Positions 26,861 to 36,563 of a stretch of DNA of 64,000 bases are shown piece by piece (the first letter of the stretch is position 1; each line of letters opens with the position of its first letter). Both the position numbers and the translations under genes were made by a program. This DNA is from G020354785 sp964461435 (GTDB taxonomy: Bacteria > Bacteroidota > Bacteroidia > Bacteroidales > UBA10428). The notes below the pieces were generated by a model. That model ran no database searches. It had not been told where the DNA came from and was given only the letters and a program-made list of their open reading frames with translations. The DNA lies in the NCBI GenBank assembly GCA_964461435.1, contig CAYWUI010000002.1, positions 75,928 to 139,927 of the forward strand, read 5' to 3'.

Positions 26861-29191
26861 ATGATTGAAAATTTAGTAATAGTTGAATCACCGGCCAAAG
26901 CAAGAACTATTGAAAAATTCCTTGGCAAAGAGTTCCAGGTAAAATCAAGTATGGGTCATATCAGGGATCTGTCAAAAAAAGATCTCGGTATTGATATTAA
27001 AAATGAATATAAGCCTAAATATATTGTCCCTGAAGATAAAAAGAAAATAGTCGCTGAATTGAGAAAACTGGTTAAAGAATCCAGAACAGTATGGTTGGCT
27101 TCAGATGAAGACAGGGAAGGTGAAGCAATTGCCTGGCATCTGTGCGAAGCTCTTGAGCTTAATAAAGACCATACTAAACGTATAGTCTTTCATGAAATAA
27201 CAAAAAATGCCATACTTAATGCTATTAAGAATCACAGAGGAATAGACTATGACCTTGTTGATGCCCAGCAGGCAAGAAGAATTCTTGACCGGCTGGTAGG
27301 TTTCGAGCTTTCTCCCTTATTATGGAAAAAAGTAAAACCTGCCCTGTCTGCAGGAAGGGTCCAGTCTGTTGCCGTGCGCCTTATTGTCGAAAGAGAAAGG
27401 GAAATAATAAATTTCAAATATTCACCTTATTACAAAATATCAGGAATATTCAAGGTAAAGGATAAGGATAACAGGATATATGAACTGAAGGCAGAGATAC
27501 AGAATAAAATAGAATCAGAAAAAAAAGCCATTGAACTTCTCGAAAAATTTAAAGTTGCAACATTTTCTATTGCAGATATAACAAAGAAACCTTCCAGGAA
27601 AACTCCATCGCCTCCTTTTACTACATCGACCCTGCAGCAGGAAGCAAGCAGAAAACTCGGATTTTCAGTAGCACAAACCATGATAATCGCCCAGCATCTT
27701 TACGAAGCCGGGAAAATAACGTATATGCGTACTGATTCGGTAAATTTATCTAATACTGCCCTGTATGCGGCAAAAGAAATTATTTCCAGGGAATACGGGG
27801 ATAAATATATAAATATCAGAAATTATAAAACCAGGTCGAAGAGCGCACAGGAAGCCCACGAGGCTATTCGTCCGACATATCTCGCAAAACAGGCTATTAC
27901 AGGCAATAATTCCGAAAAAAAATTATATGACCTTATATGGAAAAGAACTGTAGCATCCCAGATGAGCGATGCCTTAATTGAAAAAACTACCGTAATAATA
28001 AATATTTCCAACGCAGATGAAAAATTCGTGGCAACAGGTGAAATACTTACTTTTGATGGGTTTCTAAAAGTATACAACGAGTCACCTGACGAAGAATCTG
28101 AGGAAAGTTCAAAAGGACTTTTACCTCCTTTAAAAATTAATGACCCTTTAATACCTGCTGCAATAAGTGCTACTGAAAAATTCACCTATCCCCCTCCACG
28201 TTATACCGAAGCCAGCCTGGTTAAAAGACTTGAGGAGCTGGGAATAGGAAGACCCTCAACATATGCACCGACAATATCTACAATTCAGCAAAGAGGATAT
28301 GTTATCAAACAGGATAAACAGGGTGATGAAAGAAAATACATATCATTGACATTAAAAGATAACAGCATAGGCAAGGAGATTAAAACTGAACTTGTTGGAG
28401 CAGCAAAAGCAAAACTATTCCCCGATAATATAGGGATGATAGTAAATGACTTTCTGGTCCAGAATTTCGGGGAAATACTGGATTATAACTTTACAGCAAC
28501 AATTGAGGAAGAATTTGATGATATAGCTTCAGGGAAGAAAAACTGGACCGATATGATAGACACATTCTATAAACATTTCCATCCGAAAGTGGAAACAACC
28601 CTTGCAAAATCAGAATTAAACAGGGGAGATCGCTATCTGGGCGATGATCCTGAAACAGGCAAGCGAGTGATAGTGAAGATGGGCAGATATGGAGCAATAG
28701 TGCAGATTGGTGAAAATACAAGCAAAGAAAATGAAGAAAAACCCCGCTTTGCCAGCCTCAGAAAAGGTCAGAACCTCGAATCAATAACCCTTGAAGAAGC
28801 CCTTCAGCTTTTCAGGCTTCCCAGGGTAATAGGACAGCTGGAAGGAATAGACCTTATAGTAAGCATTGGCAAGTTTGGCCCTTATGTGAAACATGATTCA
28901 AAATTTTACTCTCTTATAAAGGGTGTTGATGACCCATACTCAATAAACATGGAAAGAGCTATCGAAATAATTAAGGAAAAACTTGAGAAAGACAGAAACA
29001 GAATAATAAAATCCTTTCAGGAAGATAAGGATCTTATGATCCTCAACGGCAGGTGGGGACCGTATATATCCTATAAAAAAGAAAACTTTAAGGTGCCGGG
29101 GAAAGTTGACCCAAAATCCATGTCTTATGAAGACTGCATAAGAGTTATTAAAGAAACTGCCAAAACAAAAAAAAGTCATAAAAAAAAATAG
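26861..29191 (+). CDS. topA: DNA topoisomerase I
   Basis: This type IA topoisomerase relaxes negative supercoils. The 776-residue protein has a TOPRIM domain with IVESPAKARTIEKFLG near the N-terminus and SDEDREGEAIAWHL near 81-94, and the active-site tyrosine in TYMRTDSVNLS near 290. The C-terminal region has glycine-rich topoisomerase C-terminal repeats (KRVIVKMGRYG, SIGKFGPYVKH, NGRWGPYISYK) in place of Cys4 zinc fingers; no zinc cysteines are seen. It lies 12 bases upstream of the ureohydrolase-like gene. Confidence 0.97.
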   Translation: MIENLVIVESPAKARTIEKFLGKEFQVKSSMGHIRDLSKKDLGIDIKNEYKPKYIVPEDKKKIVAELRKLVKESRTVWLASDEDREGEAIAWHLCEALELNKDHTKRIVFHEITKNAILNAIKNHRGIDYDLVDAQQARRILDRLVGFELSPLLWKKVKPALSAGRVQSVAVRLIVEREREIINFKYSPYYKISGIFKVKDKDNRIYELKAEIQNKIESEKKAIELLEKFKVATFSIADITKKPSRKTPSPPFTTSTLQQEASRKLGFSVAQTMIIAQHLYEAGKITYMRTDSVNLSNTALYAAKEIISREYGDKYINIRNYKTRSKSAQEAHEAIRPTYLAKQAITGNNSEKKLYDLIWKRTVASQMSDALIEKTTVIINISNADEKFVATGEILTFDGFLKVYNESPDEESEESSKGLLPPLKINDPLIPAAISATEKFTYPPPRYTEASLVKRLEELGIGRPSTYAPTISTIQQRGYVIKQDKQGDERKYISLTLKDNSIGKEIKTELVGAAKAKLFPDNIGMIVNDFLVQNFGEILDYNFTATIEEEFDDIASGKKNWTDMIDTFYKHFHPKVETTLAKSELNRGDRYLGDDPETGKRVIVKMGRYGAIVQIGENTSKENEEKPRFASLRKGQNLESITLEEALQLFRLPRVIGQLEGIDLIVSIGKFGPYVKHDSKFYSLIKGVDDPYSINMERAIEIIKEKLEKDRNRIIKSFQEDKDLMILNGRWGPYISYKKENFKVPGKVDPKSMSYEDCIRVIKETAKTKKSHKKK

Positions 29192-29203
29192 TCTTAAATA
29201 TTT

Positions 29204-30352
29204 ATGAATCTTAATGATTACTTCAATCCGGTTGAGCTTGATAAGCCCGATGATACTGAAATACTGAGTGATTCAATTCTCGGCAGAAATATTAAAATAA
29301 ATACCCCGAGCGTGCCTATTGACGAAATCAGCAATTATAATATAGCTGTCCTTGGCGTACCCGAAGACAGGAACTCTTATAACAAAGGGGTTTCGCTTGC
29401 CCCGGATCATATAAGGTCAAGTCTTTACAAGCTATATAAAATTGATGACAAGCTGAAGATCATTGATCTTGGCAATCTTAAAGAAGGTAATACATACACT
29501 GATACTTACTACGGGTTGCGTGAGGTAATAATTGAACTCCTGAATAATCAGGTAGCATCAATTATACTGGGAGGCACACAGGATCTGACTTATGCAGTTT
29601 ATCTGGCATTTGAACAATATAAACACAATGTTAAGCTCATTACCGTTGACTCTGTTATCGATCTTGATGAGAAAAAATTTGATGCAAAATCGTTTCTTTC
29701 AAAGGTTATACTGAATAATGACAAAATATTCAAGTATGTGAACCTTGCACATCAGCAATACTTAAATGATCAGAAATTATTAAAGCAGCTGGATAGTCTT
29801 TTTTTTGATTCTGTAAGACTCGGACTTATCCGGTCAGATATTTCGGTTGTTGAACCGGTATTAAGGGATGCAGATATTTTAAGTCTTGACATATGTGCTA
29901 TAAAGCATTCTGATGCCCCTGCAAACCGTTATCCTTCGCCAAACGGATTACATGCAGATGAAGCATGCCAGATTGCAAGATATGCAGGCCTGAGTGACTC
30001 AGTGGCTTCATTTGGTATATACGACCTTAATCCCGTCTATGAAAATAATAAGCAGACTGCCAATCTTGCCGCACAGATTATCTGGTACTTCATTGACGGA
30101 TATAATGTAAGAAAAATTGAAAACCCCCTCTCTGAAAATCAGAACTTTAAGGTCTTCATAGTAAGCCACAAAGACATGGAATATGAAATAACTTTTTATA
30201 AAAGTCTGATTACAAATCGCTGGTGGATGGAAATTCCAAAAACCAACTCATCAAATCCCTTAATAATAGCATGTTCTCATGAAGACTATCAACAAGCATG
30301 TAACCATGAGATCCCTGATTTATGGTGGAAAACTTACCAGAGAATAAATTAA
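29204..30352 (+). CDS. Arginase/formimidoylglutamase-fold protein with degenerate metal site
   Basis: The 382-residue protein has the ureohydrolase fold across residues 40-310, but three of the canonical manganese motifs are altered. GGDHS reads GGTQD near 125, DAHxD reads DSVID near 148 and SxDxDxxDP reads SLDICAIKHS near 228. A later GIYDLNPVYENN segment still resembles the family. A C-terminal extension of about 70 residues (from about 315) is not part of the fold. It is probably not a normal arginase or HutG. It follows topA by 12 bases and precedes the type IX secretion operon by 252 bases. Confidence 0.75.
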   Translation: MNLNDYFNPVELDKPDDTEILSDSILGRNIKINTPSVPIDEISNYNIAVLGVPEDRNSYNKGVSLAPDHIRSSLYKLYKIDDKLKIIDLGNLKEGNTYTDTYYGLREVIIELLNNQVASIILGGTQDLTYAVYLAFEQYKHNVKLITVDSVIDLDEKKFDAKSFLSKVILNNDKIFKYVNLAHQQYLNDQKLLKQLDSLFFDSVRLGLIRSDISVVEPVLRDADILSLDICAIKHSDAPANRYPSPNGLHADEACQIARYAGLSDSVASFGIYDLNPVYENNKQTANLAAQIIWYFIDGYNVRKIENPLSENQNFKVFIVSHKDMEYEITFYKSLITNRWWMEIPKTNSSNPLIIACSHEDYQQACNHEIPDLWWKTYQRIN

Positions 30353-30604
30353 CCCTGCCTGTTTTGCATCACAATAAATCAATTGATTCATATATCCTTG
30401 CTTCATATATTTAATAAAAACCCTATAAAAAGTAACTTTATTGAATGAATAAAGTATAAAAAGATAATTTTATTTTGTATTTTTATTAACACATAACTGT
30501 TAATTTTAATTTGCTTGAATACAATATTTTTACTTATTTTACTTTTTATATAAGGTGATTAGAGGAATATACTGATAAATTGAAAAGTAGGAAAGTAAAA
30601 AATT

Positions 30605-31561
30605 ATGTATAAATTCACTTTAATATCATTAGGTTTAATTATTTCTATATTCTTAGAAGCTCAACAAGATTATCAGGTAAGCCATTTTATGTTTGACCAA
30701 ATATCCATAAATCCGGGCTCGGCAGGCAATAAAGATGTTGTATGCGTTAATGGTATCTTGCGCCAGCAATGGCCAGGTATTGAAAATGGCCCTGAAGATC
30801 TTATTCTTAATGCTGATTTTCCCTTTAAACTCTTCAATCAAAATCATGGCTTCGGCCTTTCTATTACACGCGATAAAATAGGATTTTATAATGATATCAG
30901 TCTTAAACCCGCCTATGCTTTCAGGGCAAATGCAGGTAATGGCAAACTGGGTATAGGAATCAGCCTGAATATTCAGAACAGGACTCTAAAGCCCAACTGG
31001 CAAATACCGGATAACACGAGCTACCATACCAGGTATACTGATGATCCTTTAATACCTGAAAGTGAAGAACCTATTTTTGCAATTGACGTCGGATTTGGCC
31101 TTTTTTATAAATCAGAAGAATTGTATGTCGGATTTTCCTCCACCCATCTAAATGAAGGAACTTTCAAATATAAAGAAGCTACCAAAGAAGTCAGTGAAAA
31201 GCTTAAACGTCATTATTATATCACCTCCGGATATAATATACAGATGCCCAATCCTTCTTTTGAATTGATGCCATCCCTATTAATACAATCTGATGGTTCT
31301 ATTCACAAAATTGATTTAAATGTCATACTTTTATACAATAAAAAGTTTTGGGGTGGCGTTACTTATAGGCCAGGCAGTGCAGTTGTAGGGATGCTGGGAC
31401 TGGAAGTTATTAACGGACTAAAAATTGCTTACGCCTATGATTTTAATACGTCAGCCATAATGAAACATGTGAGTTTACCCTATGAGATAGCAGTGAGTTA
31501 TTGTTTTAAAATTGGCATTGAAAAAACACCACAAAAATACAAGAGTATTAGATTTTTATAA
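30605..31561 (+). CDS. porP: PorP/SprF family type IX secretion outer-membrane protein
   Basis: The 318-residue protein has a signal peptide (cleavage near residue 19, before QQDYQVSHFMFDQ) and the PorP/SprF opening FMFDQISINPGSAG, then a beta-barrel to the end. Proteins of this family anchor or tether components of the type IX secretion system, and some are secreted-protein-specific partners. It is the first gene of the set with gldK, gldL, gldM and gldN. The 69-base gap to gldK is the largest within the set, so an extra promoter there is possible. Confidence 0.9.
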   Translation: MYKFTLISLGLIISIFLEAQQDYQVSHFMFDQISINPGSAGNKDVVCVNGILRQQWPGIENGPEDLILNADFPFKLFNQNHGFGLSITRDKIGFYNDISLKPAYAFRANAGNGKLGIGISLNIQNRTLKPNWQIPDNTSYHTRYTDDPLIPESEEPIFAIDVGFGLFYKSEELYVGFSSTHLNEGTFKYKEATKEVSEKLKRHYYITSGYNIQMPNPSFELMPSLLIQSDGSIHKIDLNVILLYNKKFWGGVTYRPGSAVVGMLGLEVINGLKIAYAYDFNTSAIMKHVSLPYEIAVSYCFKIGIEKTPQKYKSIRFL

Positions 31562-31630
31562 AAAAATAATTAAATTTAAAGAAAATTAGAAGTTAAATAT
31601 AATTGTTATTTCAGATAAATACCTTCGATT

Positions 31631-32965
31631 ATGAAAAAGTTAATTACTTTAGGCTTAGTTGTATTATTACTATTTGTTAGTAATTGCACGAACTTCAAAA
31701 GCGGGGATTTGACCGGGGTACCTGGGAGATCAAAATATTTTGAACCTGATCCGTTCGGGATGGTTTTTGTACCACAAGGCAGCTTTACTATGGGACCGAA
31801 TGACCAGGATGTATCCTGGGCCCAAACCGTATTTTCCAAAACTGTAACTGTTGATCCGTTCTGGATGGATGAAACTGAAATAACGAATAATGAATACAGG
31901 CAGTTTATTTACTGGGTTCGTGATTCAATTATGAGAAGAATGCTGGGTGAACAGTTGGACGATTACGTTATTACAGATGATGCATTCGGAAATCCGATTG
32001 AACCTCCTGCAATAAACTGGGAAGTAAAAATAGTCTTCACCGATGAAGAAACAAATGAGATCCTTAATGAATTATATCTTCCTGATAATGAAAGGTTTTT
32101 CAACAAAAAAGAGATTGATACAAGAAAATTGATGTATGAATACTACTGGATTGATTTGAAGCAGGCAGCAAAAAAATCAAACAGGTATAATTTTGAAACA
32201 AAACAGTACGAAGGATTCATATTAAATAACGATGGCGAAAGAATTGATATAAGAGACCGTTCATCATTCGTTATAAGAGATGTTATTAATGTGTATCCTG
32301 ATACATTGTGCTGGATAGCAGACTTCACTTACTCTTATAATGAACCTTATACGACTATGTACTTCTGGCATCCTTCATACGACAACTACCCCATTGTAGG
32401 GATAACATGGGAACAGGCTACAGCATTTTGTATCTGGAGAACCCAGCTTCTTAATTCTGCTTTACGCAGTGCAAGGCAGGCAGGCGTTCATAACTACCGC
32501 CTTCCTATAGAATCGGAATGGGAATATGCCAGCAGGGGCGGACTGGATCATTCCATGTACCCTTGGGGCGGTTACTATACGCGTAATAAAGAAGGTTGCT
32601 TCCTGGCTAACTTTAAACCATTAAGAGGTAATTATGCCGATGACGGAGGTGTAATTACAGTATCAGTCGGGACTTACCAGCCTAATGAATACGGACTTTA
32701 TGATATGGCCGGAAATGCCGCAGAATGGACTTCAAGTGCTTATGATGAATCTGCCTATATGTTTTCTCATGATTTGAATCCTGATTACCGTTACAATGTA
32801 AAACCCGATGATCCCCCGGTACTAAAAAGAAAAGTTATTAGAGGAGGCTCATGGAAAGATATCGGCTACTATTTACAGTGCGGAACCAGAAGCTATGAGT
32901 ACCAGGACACAGCCAAGTCATATATCGGGTTCAGATGTGTAAGATCATACATGGGAACTAATTAA
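31631..32965 (+). CDS. gldK: Gliding motility/type IX secretion lipoprotein GldK (PorK)
   Basis: The 444-residue protein has a lipoprotein signal with Cys19 in LFVSNC and a formylglycine-generating-enzyme-like fold (GMVFVPQGSFTMGP near 44, YRLPIESEWEYASRGG near 292, GLYDMAGNAAEWTSSAY near 355, RGGSW and GFRC near the end). In the secretion system GldK/PorK forms, with GldN, the periplasmic ring attached to the outer membrane. It is 34 bases from gldL. The sulfatase-activating chemistry of the parent family is not expected. Confidence 0.95.
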   Translation: MKKLITLGLVVLLLFVSNCTNFKSGDLTGVPGRSKYFEPDPFGMVFVPQGSFTMGPNDQDVSWAQTVFSKTVTVDPFWMDETEITNNEYRQFIYWVRDSIMRRMLGEQLDDYVITDDAFGNPIEPPAINWEVKIVFTDEETNEILNELYLPDNERFFNKKEIDTRKLMYEYYWIDLKQAAKKSNRYNFETKQYEGFILNNDGERIDIRDRSSFVIRDVINVYPDTLCWIADFTYSYNEPYTTMYFWHPSYDNYPIVGITWEQATAFCIWRTQLLNSALRSARQAGVHNYRLPIESEWEYASRGGLDHSMYPWGGYYTRNKEGCFLANFKPLRGNYADDGGVITVSVGTYQPNEYGLYDMAGNAAEWTSSAYDESAYMFSHDLNPDYRYNVKPDDPPVLKRKVIRGGSWKDIGYYLQCGTRSYEYQDTAKSYIGFRCVRSYMGTN

Positions 32966-32999
32966 AAATTTATTTAATCTAACTAAACTCTAAGAATCT

Positions 33000-33935
33000 A
33001 TGGCAAGTATTACTGATATTGTCGAAAGTTCGGGCTGGAAAAATTTTATGGCCAAACTTTATGGTATTGGTGCGTCAGTGGTAATAATAGGAGCATTATT
33101 CAAAATTATGCACTGGAAGGGTTCAGGTATATTCCTTACTCTTGGATTATGTACGGAAGCTACAATATTCTTTTTCTCAGCATTTGAACCATTACATGAA
33201 GAACTTGACTGGACCCTCGTATATCCTGAGCTTGCTGGTATGGGAGATGAAGATGAAATTGAACATTTTAAGGAAGGTGCAATAACTGATGGGGAAAGGC
33301 CAATAGAAAGAATAGAAAGCCTGTTAACCACTTCAGGTGTTGATGAAACCGTGCTTAAAAAGCTGGGAGAAGGACTGAGCAAGCTAAACCAGGCCGTAAT
33401 GAATATCGCTGACATATCAAATGCAACTGTTGCAACCAAAAGCTTCCTGGACAACCTGCAGAGCGTCGCAAACTCTGTTAATTCACTGAATGATACTTAT
33501 ACCAGCTCCACGGAAACAATTAAGGAATCAGCAGGTAATCTTGCCAGCGCATACTTTAATTCTGCGGATTTGATAACTAAATCAGGTTCCAATGTTGCCG
33601 ACTCGTATCAGAAAATTGCCGATGCCCTGATGGGTGAACAACAATCAATTTCTGAAAGTGGCAAAACGCATGAAAAACATCTTGAATCGCTGAACAAGAA
33701 CTTATCTGCACTTAACGCAGTATATGAACTTCAAATTAAAGAGAGCCATGAGCAGATGAAGGGATCACACGATGTATATACCGGACTGGGAAATATGATC
33801 AAGAAACTTAAAGAATCGGTTGACGAAACTAATAAGTACAAGGAAGAAATATCCAAATTAAAAGAGAGTATTTCTTCATTGAACGCCATATACGGCAACA
33901 TGCTCTCAGCAATGAATATAATGATTAAAAAATAA
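33000..33935 (+). CDS. gldL: Type IX secretion motor protein GldL (PorL)
   Basis: The 311-residue inner-membrane protein has two helices at the N-terminus (about 21-38 and 42-60) and then a long cytoplasmic, coiled-coil-rich region from about 95. The second helix carries E53 in LCTEATIFFF, which corresponds to the conserved proton-channel glutamate of GldL motors. With GldM it converts proton flow to rotation that drives secretion and gliding. The gene lies 26 bases before gldM. Confidence 0.95.
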   Translation: MASITDIVESSGWKNFMAKLYGIGASVVIIGALFKIMHWKGSGIFLTLGLCTEATIFFFSAFEPLHEELDWTLVYPELAGMGDEDEIEHFKEGAITDGERPIERIESLLTTSGVDETVLKKLGEGLSKLNQAVMNIADISNATVATKSFLDNLQSVANSVNSLNDTYTSSTETIKESAGNLASAYFNSADLITKSGSNVADSYQKIADALMGEQQSISESGKTHEKHLESLNKNLSALNAVYELQIKESHEQMKGSHDVYTGLGNMIKKLKESVDETNKYKEEISKLKESISSLNAIYGNMLSAMNIMIKK

Positions 33936-33961
33936 CCGTTTAACTCTCATTTATATAGAAT

Positions 33962-35620
33962 ATGGCCCACGGTAAGGAAACCCCAAGACAGAAAATGATT
34001 GGCATGATGTATCTTGTGCTGACTGCCTTGCTGGCACTTAATGTGGCAACAAGTGTCCTGGATGCCTTTGCAATAATTGATGAGGGACTGAGTAAAACGG
34101 CACAGACAATCCAGGATAAAAATGAAGATGTATACAGGGAATTTGATAAACAGTTTACAATAAATGAAGCTAAGGTCAGCAGCTGGAGAAATATGGCACT
34201 TAAAGTAAAAGAAGAAGCCGATAAATTATATAAACATATCCAGGATTTAAAAATTGAAGTCGTAATTGAAGCCAAAGATGAAGAAGCAATTGAGGGTGAC
34301 GTAATACACAGGGAAAAAATTAAGGCAACCACCGATTACGACACACCTAAAAGAATTATGATTGGCAGTGAATATAGATCTGACTGCAAAGCAGCAATGC
34401 TTAAAAAGATGATTGAAGACTACAGAAATTTTCTGCTGGACATGGTTAAAGAAGATAATGTAAAGTTAAGGGAATCGATTGAAAACGGACTTGTAACTGC
34501 CGATCAGAGCAAGGAAAAATCGAAAGGCAGATCAGGGGATAATTTAAGATGGGAAGAACATAAATTCGGACACTCTCCTCTGGTTGGATTTCTGGCAATA
34601 ATGTCAAGCCTCCAGATAGACGTGAGAAATGCGGAATCCGAGGTAATAAAATATTTATTTTCACAAATAGAAGCAGGGGATGTTAAATTTAACGAAATTG
34701 AAGCAGTGGTTATACATAATTCAAATTATATTATTAAAGGTAATGATTATGTGGCCCAAATATTCCTTGCTGCAAGAGATACGACACAGCCTCCCAAGGT
34801 TTGGATCGCCCCCGGAGATCAGCCATATGACATAATAAGGGACGAAGGGGGAAACATAACAGACTACAGGCTGAGAGACGGTGTTGATTATACAAGCCTG
34901 CCCGTGGAACAAGGAAAAGGAAAAGGTATTTACCGCGTTAAAGGGACAACCATGGGCTATAAAAAATGGGGCGGCATAATTGAGATCCAGGGACCGGGAG
35001 GGGATCCTATAAGAAGACCGTTCACTGAAACTTACCAGGTTGCTGAAGGCAACGTTGTTGTTTCTCCTACTAAAATGAACCTTTTTTATATCGGTGTTGA
35101 AAATCCGGTTGATATCTCCGTTGCAGGTGTAGCCCCCGATAAGGTGTTTGCCGACATAACAAACGGTACGATAACAAGATCAAAAGATGCATGGATTGTC
35201 AGGCCCCGGAGACCGGGAAACAGTTTTGTTATAGTAAGTGCTGAAATCGACGGAACAAAAAGGGAAGTGGACAGGAAAGAGTTCAGGGTTAAAACTGTAC
35301 CTACACCACAGGCCATGGTCAACAATCAGACAGGAGGAGCAATAAACAAGAATGTGCTGCTCGCACAGACTGGGGTGGCAGCCGTAATGGAGAACTTTGA
35401 ATTCGACCTTACATTTACAGTTACAGAATTTAAGGTGCTTACCATTGTACAGGGATTTGTCAGGGAAGCTAAATCAGAAAACAACAATTTTACTCCAAGA
35501 CAATATGAAATTATTAGGGGACTGTCAAAAGGAAGTCCATTATATATTCAGGACATTAAAGCAGTCGGACCGGATGGTGGCGTCAGGAATTTACAAACAA
35601 TAAATTTTAAAATAAACTAA
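33962..35620 (+). CDS. gldM: Type IX secretion motor protein GldM (PorM)
   Basis: The 552-residue protein has one N-terminal membrane helix (about 12-34), preceded by R9, which is the arginine that pairs with the GldL glutamate in structural work on this motor. Four periplasmic domains follow. It spans the periplasm and passes torque from the GldL ring to the GldK/GldN ring. Length and the MAHGKETPRQKMIGMMYLVL start are typical. It precedes gldN by 16 bases. Confidence 0.96.
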   Translation: MAHGKETPRQKMIGMMYLVLTALLALNVATSVLDAFAIIDEGLSKTAQTIQDKNEDVYREFDKQFTINEAKVSSWRNMALKVKEEADKLYKHIQDLKIEVVIEAKDEEAIEGDVIHREKIKATTDYDTPKRIMIGSEYRSDCKAAMLKKMIEDYRNFLLDMVKEDNVKLRESIENGLVTADQSKEKSKGRSGDNLRWEEHKFGHSPLVGFLAIMSSLQIDVRNAESEVIKYLFSQIEAGDVKFNEIEAVVIHNSNYIIKGNDYVAQIFLAARDTTQPPKVWIAPGDQPYDIIRDEGGNITDYRLRDGVDYTSLPVEQGKGKGIYRVKGTTMGYKKWGGIIEIQGPGGDPIRRPFTETYQVAEGNVVVSPTKMNLFYIGVENPVDISVAGVAPDKVFADITNGTITRSKDAWIVRPRRPGNSFVIVSAEIDGTKREVDRKEFRVKTVPTPQAMVNNQTGGAINKNVLLAQTGVAAVMENFEFDLTFTVTEFKVLTIVQGFVREAKSENNNFTPRQYEIIRGLSKGSPLYIQDIKAVGPDGGVRNLQTINFKIN

Positions 35621-35636
35621 CCTTTAAAACCTATAT

Positions 35637-36503
35637 ATGATGAAACGAGTAGTAGCTTTTCTTATCGGATTATCTTTATTAACAGTTTGGTTGGTAAAAT
35701 TACCCGCTCAGGATACAAAAACAGAGGTTTATGTAAGGGAACATATCCCGAATAAAATACCCGTGCCTTATGCATACGTCAGGGAAGCTGACGTTATGTG
35801 GGCAAAGGATGTATACAGAATAATTGATCTTAAGCAAAAACAAAACCTGGCCCTGTATTATCCGACACATCCTATAGGCGACAGGATGAACCTTGTTGAT
35901 TTGCTGTTGCATGGCATAGATTATGAAGGTGTACGTGCATTCTCAACAGATGATCCTTTAAATGAATTTACAATTCCTATGACCAAGGATCAAATTGATG
36001 AGAAATTTGAAGCCGGGATAGACACGATCCCCACACAGGACATAAATACAGGAGAAATAGTACAAAAAGTTATTACCCAGGAAAGAAAGACAGAAGAAGT
36101 TAAGCAGATTATGATAAAAGAGAAATGGTTCTTTGACAAAAACCATTCGGTAATGAATGTGAGGATTATAGGTATTAGTCCGATCAGGGTCTATAATCAG
36201 CTTGACGATCAGGGCTTACCTACCGACCTGGTCCTGAGAAGCCAGACCTTCTGGGTATATTACCCCGAGGTAAGACCATTACTGGCAAATCATGAGATAT
36301 TTAACCAGTTTAATGATGCCCAGAGAATCTCATTTGATGATTTCCTCATGCAAAGGCGATTTGGGAGCTTTATAATAGGAATGTCAAACGTTTATAATAA
36401 CAGGAGGATAATATCCTATGCCCTGGGACTGGACGCATTGCTGGAAGCCGATCAGCAGAAGGAATGGCTTTTTGAAATGGAACATGATCTGTGGGAATAT
36501 TAA
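35637..36503 (+). CDS. gldN: Type IX secretion/gliding protein GldN (PorN)
   Basis: The 288-residue periplasmic protein has a signal peptide (cleavage after about residue 24, before QDTKTEVYVREHIP) and the GldN core, with EADVMWAKDVYRIIDLKQKQN early and WVYYPEVRPLLANHEIFN late. It forms the ring with GldK. It is the last gene of the operon and is followed after 37 bases by a strong terminator hairpin. Confidence 0.95.
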   Translation: MMKRVVAFLIGLSLLTVWLVKLPAQDTKTEVYVREHIPNKIPVPYAYVREADVMWAKDVYRIIDLKQKQNLALYYPTHPIGDRMNLVDLLLHGIDYEGVRAFSTDDPLNEFTIPMTKDQIDEKFEAGIDTIPTQDINTGEIVQKVITQERKTEEVKQIMIKEKWFFDKNHSVMNVRIIGISPIRVYNQLDDQGLPTDLVLRSQTFWVYYPEVRPLLANHEIFNQFNDAQRISFDDFLMQRRFGSFIIGMSNVYNNRRIISYALGLDALLEADQQKEWLFEMEHDLWEY

Positions 36504-36532
36504 TACAGGCATAAGCGTATTGAAAAATTATA

Positions 36533-36562
36533 TAAAAAAGCCCCGCCCCGGCGGGGTTTTTT
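36533..36562. terminator. Bidirectional terminator between gldN and manC
   Basis: Bases 36541-36556 form a GC-only stem (CCCCGC/GCGGGG) with a 4-base loop. An A-run precedes it and a T-run follows it, so it can end both the porP-gldN transcript and the convergent manC transcript. Confidence 0.9.
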
Positions 36563-36563
36563 G

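Noticed and set aside
30353..30604. AATCAATTGATT palindrome and AT-rich stretch before porP as an operator
   Set aside because: The 12-base palindrome is an isolated low-complexity match in AT-rich DNA with no second copy, and no complete promoter pair could be assigned near it.
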